From NCBI GenBank assembly GCA_030654695.1, contig JAURWY010000017.1, positions 186,001-250,000 on the forward strand: DNA of 64,000 nt. Direction: 5' to 3'. A program made the position numbers and the translations under genes. This DNA is from Polaromonas sp. Lineage in GTDB: Bacteria > Pseudomonadota > Gammaproteobacteria > Burkholderiales > Burkholderiaceae_C. How positions within the stretch are numbered: position 1 is the stretch's first letter; every line of letters starts with the position of its first letter. Under the pieces are notes generated by a model that saw nothing but the letters and a program-made list of their open reading frames with translations, ran no database searches and was not told where the DNA came from. Positions 7,170-14,310 of this stretch are shown here, in pieces.

Positions 7170-7551
7170 CCCTGAACACGAATCAACAGATCGGCCTTTG
7201 ATAAACGTGTCGGCGCTTGCGGCCGCTTTGGAAGCATTCGCAGTTGAGCGGGACTGGGAACAATTCCACTCCCCAAAAAATCTAGTCATGGCCTTGACAG
7301 GCGAAGTGGGCGAACTTGCTGAAGTATTCCAGTGGATGACCGAGGAGGCATCCAAGGGAGCATCAACCGACCCGCGCACGGCACAAAGCGTAAAAGATGA
7401 GCTCGCCGATGTCCTTCTGTACCTTGTTCGTTTGTCGTCAGTCCTTGGAGTGGATCTTGACGCTGCAGTTCGGGACAAGCTTGAAACCAACCGCTTGAAG
7501 TACCCGGTCGAAAAAGCACGTGGCAGTAGCAAAAAATACACCGAAATGTAA
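7162..7551 (+). CDS. MazG-like nucleotide pyrophosphohydrolase (dCTPase/RS21-C6 type)
   Basis: A 129-residue all-alpha NTP pyrophosphohydrolase. The metal-binding EExxE/ExxD pattern is visible as E48-V-G-E51 and E80-L-A-D83, with the family motifs GEVGELAEVFQW and DELADVLLYLVRL. Length and the SPKNL...QW segment fit the single-domain RS21-C6/DCTPP1-like group, which hydrolyses (d)NTPs, often dCTP or modified nucleotides, to the monophosphate. The ATG has an AAGG site 7 bases upstream. The gene is followed after 17 bases by the nuclease-helicase gene on the same strand, so the two form an operon. In a defence island, nucleotide depletion or removal of modified phage nucleotides is a plausible role. 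Confidence 0.82.
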   Translation: MNDPEHESTDRPLINVSALAAALEAFAVERDWEQFHSPKNLVMALTGEVGELAEVFQWMTEEASKGASTDPRTAQSVKDELADVLLYLVRLSSVLGVDLDAAVRDKLETNRLKYPVEKARGSSKKYTEM

Positions 7552-7568
7552 GATAACAAGGGAATTGC

Positions 7569-9446
7569 GTGATTGTTTACGAAGCCACCAAGAGCCAGTT
7601 CTTAAAAGACAACAACGACCGTGACATTGAGGAAGTAATCCTAGAGCGGTTCAAGGCAACGACGGGGAGAGGCGTAGCAATTGGGGAGCTTAGGTCATGG
7701 AAGGAATCCCTTGGATTTATGGCTCGCGTCCTCACGGACCCGGAAATTCCCGAAGACACTGGCGTCGGTGTTGAGCTTCATCTTCCTCAAAGCTCCAAGC
7801 GAATTGACATCACGTTGACAGGGCTCGGTGCGGCCGGTGAAAAAAATGCGGTACTCATTGAGCTGAAGCAATGGGACAAGATAACAGCCAGTCCCAAAGA
7901 CGCAATTGTCGTGACTTACCTAGGTAAGGCCCAGCGTGAAGTAGTTCATCCATCCTATCAATCGTGGTCCTACTCCACCTTGCTTGAAAGCTTTAACGAG
8001 GCGGTTCACCAAACAGACGGTATTTCCGTTTTGCCATGCGCATATCTGCACAATTACTCGCGCGATGGAGTGATTGACTCCCCTCACTACAGTTCCTACA
8101 CGGAGCGTGCACCACTCTTCCTAAAAGGGGAGGCTGAACGCCAGCTGCTGAGAGAATTCATCAAAAAATACGTCAAATATGGCGACAAAAAAGCAGTCCT
8201 TTACGAACTATCGAATGGCAAAGTTCGGCCGTCCAAGGCGCTCGCAGATGGCTTGAAGGGGCTCATAAAGGGCAACCCTGAGTTTGTTCTCATTGATGAC
8301 CAAAAAGAGGTCTACGAAGCCGCGTTAACGGCCGGCAAAGCGGCTACTGCTGCATCGCCTAGGGTTGTGCTTGTTGAGGGTGGCCCCGGCACCGGAAAGA
8401 CGGTGTTGGCGATCAACTTGCTGGGAAAACTGATTGAGTCGGGATTGAACTGTCGGTATGTTTCCAAGAACGCCGCACCTCGCAAGGTTTACGAGAGCAA
8501 ACTGGTTGGCACCATAACTCGAACTCGTTACTCACATCTTTTTGGAGGGTCCGGTGCTTTCATAGATGCTGAGCCCAATGCGTTTGATGTCCTTATCGTG
8601 GACGAGGCGCATCGACTCAACGAAAAGAGCGGCCTGTATAGCAACTTGGGCGATAACCAGATCAAGGAGCTCATCAAGTCGGCCAAATGCGTGGTGTTCT
8701 TCATTGACGAGGACCAGCGGATCAGTCTGGACGACATCGGAACGAAAGCCGACATCAGCGCCTTCGCTCAGACCAAGGGGGCATCCGTTGAAGAGTACTC
8801 GTTAGCCTCCCAATTCCGATGCAGCGGCTCAGACGGCTACATCGCTTGGCTCGATAGCACTCTCGGCATTCGAGGAACAGCCAATACCAACTTGCCCAAG
8901 GAAGAGTACGACTTTCGTGTGTTCGCAACGCCGCAGGACATGCACAACGCAATTGAAGAAAAGAACGAGAGAAACCGCTCGCGGGTGGTCGCCGGTTACT
9001 GCTGGAAATGGATCACGAAGAAGGAGGATCCAACAGCTTTCGACATCGTCATTGGAGACGATTACAAGCGGCGCTGGAACCTCGAGAAGGATGGGAGCCT
9101 TTGGATCGTCACTGAGGGCTCAATCAATGAAATCGGATGCATCCACACTTGCCAAGGGCTAGAGCTTGACTATGTGGGTGTCATCGTTGGACCGGACTTC
9201 ATCGTTCGCAATGGCAAAGTAGTCACAGTTCCCAAGGCCAGAGCCCGACATGACAAGACAATGAAGGGCTTCAAAGGCTTCCTCAAAGCGGACCCTGAAG
9301 GTGCTAAAGAAGCGGCCGACCGGATCATCAAAAATACATACCGCACGCTTATGACGCGGGGCATGAAGGGTTGCTTTATTTACTGCACAGATTCTGAGAC
9401 GGCAGCCTACTTCAGTGATGGCCTGTCGCTGCCGATGCAGTATTGA
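7569..9446 (+). CDS. DUF2075 helicase with N-terminal PD-(D/E)XK nuclease-like domain
   Basis: A 625-residue protein starting at GTG with AGGGA six bases upstream. Residues 65-105 contain D80 and E98-L-K100 on predicted strands (RIDITLTG...VLIELKQW), the pattern of a PD-(D/E)XK nuclease. Residues about 265-615 form a DUF2075/SF1-like ATPase with Walker A EGGPGTGKT (about 271), Walker B VLIVDEAHR (about 341), a glutamine-containing segment ASQFRCSGSDGY, and late motifs HTCQGLELDYVGVIVG and RTLMTRGMKG resembling SF1 motifs V and VI. It is probably an ATP-driven nucleic-acid nuclease. It is coupled to the preceding pyrophosphohydrolase; I know of no named defence system with this exact pair. Confidence 0.85.
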   Translation: MIVYEATKSQFLKDNNDRDIEEVILERFKATTGRGVAIGELRSWKESLGFMARVLTDPEIPEDTGVGVELHLPQSSKRIDITLTGLGAAGEKNAVLIELKQWDKITASPKDAIVVTYLGKAQREVVHPSYQSWSYSTLLESFNEAVHQTDGISVLPCAYLHNYSRDGVIDSPHYSSYTERAPLFLKGEAERQLLREFIKKYVKYGDKKAVLYELSNGKVRPSKALADGLKGLIKGNPEFVLIDDQKEVYEAALTAGKAATAASPRVVLVEGGPGTGKTVLAINLLGKLIESGLNCRYVSKNAAPRKVYESKLVGTITRTRYSHLFGGSGAFIDAEPNAFDVLIVDEAHRLNEKSGLYSNLGDNQIKELIKSAKCVVFFIDEDQRISLDDIGTKADISAFAQTKGASVEEYSLASQFRCSGSDGYIAWLDSTLGIRGTANTNLPKEEYDFRVFATPQDMHNAIEEKNERNRSRVVAGYCWKWITKKEDPTAFDIVIGDDYKRRWNLEKDGSLWIVTEGSINEIGCIHTCQGLELDYVGVIVGPDFIVRNGKVVTVPKARARHDKTMKGFKGFLKADPEGAKEAADRIIKNTYRTLMTRGMKGCFIYCTDSETAAYFSDGLSLPMQY

Positions 9447-9682
9447 TCTAAAAGGGCTGATGCTGGACTCACATACACACCAGAATCTCGCTCAAAACGA
9501 GAATGGTTTTGACGTCAACGACATTGAATCCACTGGCTGTGAGTCAGTCTGGCATCATCAAGTTCACCGGCCTAAAGTGAACAAAGATAACAGTAAGGCC
9601 CGGAGCAGGCAGCAGGTACTTCAGCTTGGCCACAATGAAACCCCTGAAAAGACGAAGTGCAGCTTATCCCACACAGCTTGCA

Positions 9683-9710
9683 TTGTCATTTTTTCGCCCC
9701 CTGGTATGGT
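9683..9710 (+). promoter_or_regulatory. Candidate promoter for the shosA-shosT pair
   Basis: TTGTCA at 9683-9688 and TATGGT at 9705-9710 are 16 bases apart, ending 24 bases before the ATG at 9735. The rest of 9447-9734 holds no gene I can support. Confidence 0.35.
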
Positions 9711-9734
9711 AATAAAGTAAAAAAATAAGCGGCA

Positions 9735-10748
9735 ATGAATTCACCTACTTTCATTCGCATAGACGCGGAAGCCTTTGGATACTCACCTGGCGTACTCGCG
9801 ACCTTAGGCCTAAGCTCAATTCCAGGTATCGGCGTATCCAGCCTGCGCCGTCTTGGAGATCCAAGTTTTGTTACAGAGCTCTTTGCCGGCGAGGACCTGG
9901 ATGTCTTCACCTCCACAATCAATGCTCTTGGTGCCAAGTTCTCCCCAATGAGCTCCGACATAGCAGACTGGCAATCACTTAGGGAGCGCGTTTGGAGGTC
10001 TGGCCGCAACGCTGCAGCAGAGCTAATGACGGCGGGAATCAGATGCATCACACCATCCTCGGCTTTGTACCCAAATCGTTTAAACGACTTGAAAGACCAT
10101 CGCCCAAACTGGCTTTTCTTGAAGGGAAATCTGGCATTGCTTACCGCAAGTAGTGTGGCGGTAGTTGGGACGAGGGATCCGTCTGAGAGCGGAGACTTCC
10201 TAACCAAATATGCTGTGGCAGCCCTGAGAGAACTAAATTGTCCAGTTATCAGCGGTCTGGCAAAAGGGATCGATAGCATTGCCCACGAGTGGTCCCTGAG
10301 ACTTCACGTGCCAACGATTTCAATACTAGGGTCAGGGCTCCTAGCCCCGTACCCAGCTCGCAATGCCGACTTATCGGAACGAATTGTGGCTGAGGGTGGT
10401 CTATTGATCTCCGAATACTTGCCCCGACAAGCGGCCTCTTCCGAAATGTTCGTTTGGCGCAACCGACTTCAAGCATGCTTGTCCGATTGTGTAATTGCTA
10501 CGGAATGGAAAAAAAGTTCAGGCACAGCACACACAATCCGATTTGCTCGAGAGCTTCGAAGAACAAACATCAGTCTTAGTCTTGCCGGCACCCAAACGTC
10601 CCCTGAACAGGGTCGCGCAGAACAACACTTCGTACTCCCTACGGAACACGCGCGCTTTATGGAGTCAATCTCGGGATCAGTGCGCGATGAGCTCACCCAT
10701 TTGGCTGAACCGCAAAACGATCAGCTCAATCAAAACACTCTTTTCTAG
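9735..10748 (+). CDS. shosA: DprA/Smf-like protein, ShosA-type antitoxin
   Basis: A 337-residue protein with the DprA Rossmann core: VAVVGTRDPSESGD (about 140-153), then VISGLAKGIDSIAHE, TISILGSGLLAPYPARN and a late ATEWKKSSGTAHTIRFA segment. The N-terminal part has a degenerate helix-hairpin-helix (SIPGIGVSSLRRLG). Chromosomal DprA loads RecA onto incoming ssDNA. Here the gene sits 8 bases before a phosphoribosyltransferase-domain gene on a mobile element. That DprA plus PRTase pairing is the ShosTA toxin-antitoxin/anti-phage system, in which the DprA-like partner is the antitoxin. Identification is by domain pairing. Confidence 0.72.
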   Translation: MNSPTFIRIDAEAFGYSPGVLATLGLSSIPGIGVSSLRRLGDPSFVTELFAGEDLDVFTSTINALGAKFSPMSSDIADWQSLRERVWRSGRNAAAELMTAGIRCITPSSALYPNRLNDLKDHRPNWLFLKGNLALLTASSVAVVGTRDPSESGDFLTKYAVAALRELNCPVISGLAKGIDSIAHEWSLRLHVPTISILGSGLLAPYPARNADLSERIVAEGGLLISEYLPRQAASSEMFVWRNRLQACLSDCVIATEWKKSSGTAHTIRFARELRRTNISLSLAGTQTSPEQGRAEQHFVLPTEHARFMESISGSVRDELTHLAEPQNDQLNQNTLF

Positions 10749-10756
10749 GTATCGCA

Positions 10757-11977
10757 ATGGCTTTAAAGCTTGTTTTAATCAGCCCCTCTGGCACATTGGA
10801 GAGGGGTGGCAAGCTGAACAATGATGACATGCTTGCCCTAGGGAAAGTCATTAATAGGTTAGCCGCCTTAGAGATAAAAGTTGCAGTTTGGTCAAACAGA
10901 AACTGGTTAGTTGGGAAAATCAAACCCCTAGAGCAGTATTTATCCGAAAAATCGGGGGTCGAAGTATTAGCCGTAGGGCGTGGTCAAGGCAATCAATACC
11001 CTATTCGGCAACGCGCTGGCTCTATATCTTCAGTTCTTGAAAAATTTGGCGTAAAACTAGAGGAGACTGTACTAGTGGGAGCCCGTACTGAAGACATGCA
11101 AGCGGGAGTAAATAACAAGCTTCTCCTTTTGCGCCCCGCTTGGTACGGGGGCGATTTACAGTATGGGTTTAAGCTGGAATCAATACTTGAGCTAGAGCGT
11201 TTTTGCACTTTATTTGGAACTCGGATACATTCCTTTTACTGGCGGATAGATGATGCAAGCCGCGACTATCGCATGTATGCCCTTGGCCCGTTCTCCACCT
11301 ATATTCAGAGTTTTGCAAAATTTGGCGAGGATGCCGTTCAGGCAGCTAAATATGAAGCAGGGACTCTTAAATTTTGGGACCAGCTTATTATTTCAACTCT
11401 ATATTTTTCAGGAATAATTCATCAAGTTGATTACATCACAGTTTATCCTGGGCATAGCGCTACCATTAAAGAAAAAGCGTTTCACGAAGTTTTAAGCTTA
11501 CTTGGAAAATGCTTTTCAAAGCCATTTTTAGTTGACTTTATTTTACGACATGAAGACGCAATAAAAAGCACAAAGCAAAAGTCTATAGATAGAAAATTTA
11601 TTAGCCAGATCAATACATTAAGGTTGAATTCCAACCCATCAAAATATGGATCTGCTCCTCGTAAGTCAGCGATTCCAATAAATAACAAGGGCGTACTTGT
11701 GGTTGATGATATATGTACATCCGGCCGAAGTATGGACACAGCTCGAGCTTATCTTGCCGCTGCCGGAGCTCACACCGTTCTCTTCTCCTGGCTGAAGACG
11801 GTCAACACTGACTTTGTCTCCATGGAGCCAGCTCTTGAATTAAAGCCGTTTGAAAAAAATATGATAACTTCAGAACCGAATACATTCACCTATAAATATT
11901 CAAATCATATAGTTGATGCGGCTGCAGCTACCGAAATAGATAATGTCTTAAAAGCGTTTAAAGAATTTAAGATTTAA
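10757..11977 (+). CDS. shosT: HAD-like/phosphoribosyltransferase fusion, ShosT-type toxin
   Basis: A 406-residue two-domain protein. Residues 1-150 resemble a HAD hydrolase (VLISPSGTLERGG, VAVWSNR, VLVGARTEDMQAGVNNKL), but the usual DxDGT nucleophile motif reads SPSGT, so phosphatase activity is unlikely. The C-terminal part carries the PRPP-binding loop VLVVDDICTSGRSMDTAR (about 313-330), complete with both acidic residues, as in type I phosphoribosyltransferases. In ShosTA the PRTase partner is the toxin, thought to act on nucleotide metabolism. The gene is clearly more AT-rich than the flanking chromosome. It follows shosA by 8 bases and converges with the HNH gene 12 bases away. Confidence 0.72.
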   Translation: MALKLVLISPSGTLERGGKLNNDDMLALGKVINRLAALEIKVAVWSNRNWLVGKIKPLEQYLSEKSGVEVLAVGRGQGNQYPIRQRAGSISSVLEKFGVKLEETVLVGARTEDMQAGVNNKLLLLRPAWYGGDLQYGFKLESILELERFCTLFGTRIHSFYWRIDDASRDYRMYALGPFSTYIQSFAKFGEDAVQAAKYEAGTLKFWDQLIISTLYFSGIIHQVDYITVYPGHSATIKEKAFHEVLSLLGKCFSKPFLVDFILRHEDAIKSTKQKSIDRKFISQINTLRLNSNPSKYGSAPRKSAIPINNKGVLVVDDICTSGRSMDTARAYLAAAGAHTVLFSWLKTVNTDFVSMEPALELKPFEKNMITSEPNTFTYKYSNHIVDAAAATEIDNVLKAFKEFKI

Positions 11978-11989
11978 GATTTACCAAAG

Positions 11990-13036
11990 TCACTTTAGTT
12001 CTATCGAGCGCTGAAATGTTTCCAAATCAGGACATCCTGCCCGATGTATTGCACGATGGCAATTACTACACAGAACCATAAAGTCTGATGCCGTTGGCTT
12101 CAATATTGCGCCTTCATCAGGAAGTGAATATATTGGATTTTTGTGATGAGCCTCAATATATCCCGACATACCCGCTCCATAGCGACTTTCAAATGAAAAA
12201 TTACATGCTTGGCACCTAGTCCCAAGTAATTTTTTTACATCTGAAACTAGCTTTGAATTTCTTACTCGTGTTTCAAATTTTTTATGCCAAATTACTTTTT
12301 TCGCACCATCAACGGAACCTTCTGGTAACTCACCCTCCTCTTTTAGCCCCTCTAAGGCCTCATCTACCTTAGTGAATCGCATCGATGAATCTTTAGCTAA
12401 CAAATCATAAAATTTAATCATTTTAATGACATCAGCGGAAATCATTGAGTCATTAGGCATTGCGGCTAACGAGTATCGTTTTCCGAACGCCACTGAAACC
12501 GACCATGGATCAGTGTCTGATTTTTTTTCGCTTTGTACAGATGCACGACGCATGGTCGCAAAGGGCCCTAGCGAAAATCCCTCCTTCTCCCAAGAAACTG
12601 CAGCCCTACGCATTTGGACTGCCCTTGCGCTGAGTTCAACAAGAGCTGCTTTTTTCCCTACTGCTTTGACAAGTTTTTCGGCACCTTGTCCCATTACTAG
12701 ACAAACCGTCTCGAAACCAGGTTCAAAGAGAAAGACCGGATAAAATCCACCTGTAGCCGATGAAGTGATATCTTTCCGAAACACAGCAAGCCATGGCGCA
12801 TCCGACCATTGACCGAGTCCGGGGCTTGAATCAAGCGAATACTCTTCTTCATTGAGGGGGGTCCCAGCCAATGTGAGTGCAGAGCTAAGTGCACCTGGCC
12901 AGTCTTTTCTGATACGGGAGGCCAGCGGGTGACCCTTAAAAGCCTCTTGTTTCGACTTAAGAAAAGTGTTTCCAATTTCCTTTGTAACTTCGGTGAACGT
13001 CATATGCTTCCCATTTGGCAATAAATATCTTGTCAT
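11990..13036 (-). CDS. McrB-N (DUF3578)-like domain fused to HNH endonuclease, type IV restriction-like
   Basis: A 348-residue protein. Residues about 10-190 match the McrB N-terminal/DUF3578 modified-DNA recognition domain (GQWSDAPWLAVFRKDIT followed by GGFYPVFLFE). Residues about 275-345 form an HNH nuclease with zinc ligands (CQACNF, LCSNCH) and the catalytic YIEAHHKNPI and CHRAIHR. This layout, a modified-base reader plus HNH, is that of stand-alone type IV restriction enzymes that cut methylated or hypermodified phage DNA. It has its own orientation, convergent to ShosT, so it is probably a separate defence unit. The target modification cannot be predicted. Confidence 0.8.
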   Translation of the reverse strand: MTRYLLPNGKHMTFTEVTKEIGNTFLKSKQEAFKGHPLASRIRKDWPGALSSALTLAGTPLNEEEYSLDSSPGLGQWSDAPWLAVFRKDITSSATGGFYPVFLFEPGFETVCLVMGQGAEKLVKAVGKKAALVELSARAVQMRRAAVSWEKEGFSLGPFATMRRASVQSEKKSDTDPWSVSVAFGKRYSLAAMPNDSMISADVIKMIKFYDLLAKDSSMRFTKVDEALEGLKEEGELPEGSVDGAKKVIWHKKFETRVRNSKLVSDVKKLLGTRCQACNFSFESRYGAGMSGYIEAHHKNPIYSLPDEGAILKPTASDFMVLCSNCHRAIHRAGCPDLETFQRSIELK

Positions 13037-13175
13037 AGAGAGTATGGCTTGATCCGAGCCACGTTTTAGCTGAATTCGTATTACCGATCGTTACAGGCCA
13101 AAGCATCACGGAGACGCTTGCGCAGGGGAAAATCTTTCTGTAGATTTGAGTGAGGTGGACCACTTGAAGGCGAGC

Positions 13176-13400
13176 ATGGCAAAACAGGAAGGTTTTTACC
13201 GATTAGCGAAGGTGATTCGTGGGTTGGGTGTACTAATGGCATCCTTGATGCTGCTTTTATTCTGGGGACTGCTTTCCAAAGGCAAGAGCTTTTCAGACAA
13301 CATGGGATTTTTCATCGGCATCCTTTGCGTGGCAGCATTCTTTTATGTTGGGGCACGCGCTTTGGCTTGGGTCATAGAAGGTTTTGCCAGTGATAAATAG
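13176..13400 (+). CDS. Small two-TM membrane protein
   Basis: A 74-residue protein with two hydrophobic helices (LMASLMLLLFWGLL and FFIGILCVAAFFYVGARAL) and charged ends. I chose the ATG at 13176 because GAAGG lies five bases upstream; an in-frame TTG at 13146 would give 84 residues. No family recognised. It is divergent from the HNH gene and stands alone on the plus strand inside element B. A membrane role in the defence cassette is possible but unsupported. Bases 13401-13594 hold nothing I recognise. Confidence 0.55.
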   Translation: MAKQEGFYRLAKVIRGLGVLMASLMLLLFWGLLSKGKSFSDNMGFFIGILCVAAFFYVGARALAWVIEGFASDK

Positions 13401-13594
13401 CTTCTAGTGCCATTCAAGCCATCCGGAGTTCAAAGATCTATGAACACCAAGGGGTTTAACTTCGCACCTTCTTGAACTCGGGCTCGAAGGCGATTTGAAG
13501 TGTCTACTCGCATCTTCTTTAAACAAGGCAAACGTCAGGTTTTGACAAGCAGATCATCGCAATTCGACGACAACTTAAACGCCCTCAATCACCG

Positions 13595-13801
13595 CTATGT
13601 TGTTGATTTTAAATAACTATCTGTTACGGCTATTAAATAGCTTTTAACTATTTTCATTCCCCGGCATAGCCGTTGTTCAGCTCGTTGGTTTGTCTTCAAA
13701 ATCACCGTAGATGGAACCTTGCAAACAGTCATCCAACCGAATCGGGAGGATCGCCGTGTCACTTCGGATTTACCAATTAACAGGACTGTTGGGGTTGTCA
13801 C
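13595..13801 (-). CDS. Small hypothetical ORF coupled to the preceding gene
   Basis: A 68-codon frame whose GTG start overlaps the TGA stop of the upstream hypothetical gene (GTGA), which favours real coding. The product is basic (many Arg/Lys) with no motif I recognise. It would be the last gene of the satellite replication operon. Chance frame remains possible. Confidence 0.3.
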   Translation of the reverse strand: MTTPTVLLIGKSEVTRRSSRFGWMTVCKVPSTVILKTNQRAEQRLCRGMKIVKSYLIAVTDSYLKSTT

Positions 13802-14310
13802 TGGATACGGTTACCAGTAAGCGGCGGTGTTGTCCTCATTGAATCCATTGACGCGGCATAAGCCAGCCAAAGCGCTGCACCAGCTTCGCACCGCAAACCG
13901 TACCGAATCCCCCGGCCTGCTGCAATGCACTGGAGACAACGGAAGTGGTGACAGTGGTAAGCCTTCGCCGTTGATTGCTCCTCGTCTGTCAGCCATGGCC
14001 CGCGTTTCCTAAACACTCGTTTTGGCTCTGGTTGATGGTCTGCAATGATTTTTTCAGGGGTATCAAAGGTATCAAGGGTGCAACCCAATTCCCATGCGGG
14101 TTGCGGCTGATACCTTACGCTTTTCGGTTGGGTACCCGGGGTAACAATGTCGCCATTCATTGCTGCGTCCAAACCTTGTATGCCTGTTTCCTCTGATACC
14201 TCAGACAAACCCGCTGGGGTAACAGTGAAACCCGCATAAACAGGCGCTTGCACCCTTGGTACCTCTGTAACCTCAGAAGTCAGCGCCGCCCACAGAGCAT
14301 CAAGCGCCAT
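13798..14310 (-). CDS. Hypothetical protein with C-terminal Cys/His cluster
   Basis: A 170-residue protein. The N-terminal two thirds are low in predicted structure. The C-terminal region YHCHHFRCLQCIAAG followed by YGLRC contains a Cys/His set that could bind zinc. It overlaps the 3' end of the DUF927 gene by 11 bases and is transcribed with it. I cannot assign a function; its place after primase/helicase suggests a DNA-related role in the element. Confidence 0.6.
   Translation of the reverse strand: MALDALWAALTSEVTEVPRVQAPVYAGFTVTPAGLSEVSEETGIQGLDAAMNGDIVTPGTQPKSVRYQPQPAWELGCTLDTFDTPEKIIADHQPEPKRVFRKRGPWLTDEEQSTAKAYHCHHFRCLQCIAAGRGIRYGLRCEAGAALWLAYAASMDSMRTTPPLTGNRIQ

Noticed and set aside
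9735-10748. Chromosomal DNA-uptake DprA
   Set aside because: The PRTase partner, 8-bp spacing and location in an integrated element point to ShosA rather than the housekeeping dprA.
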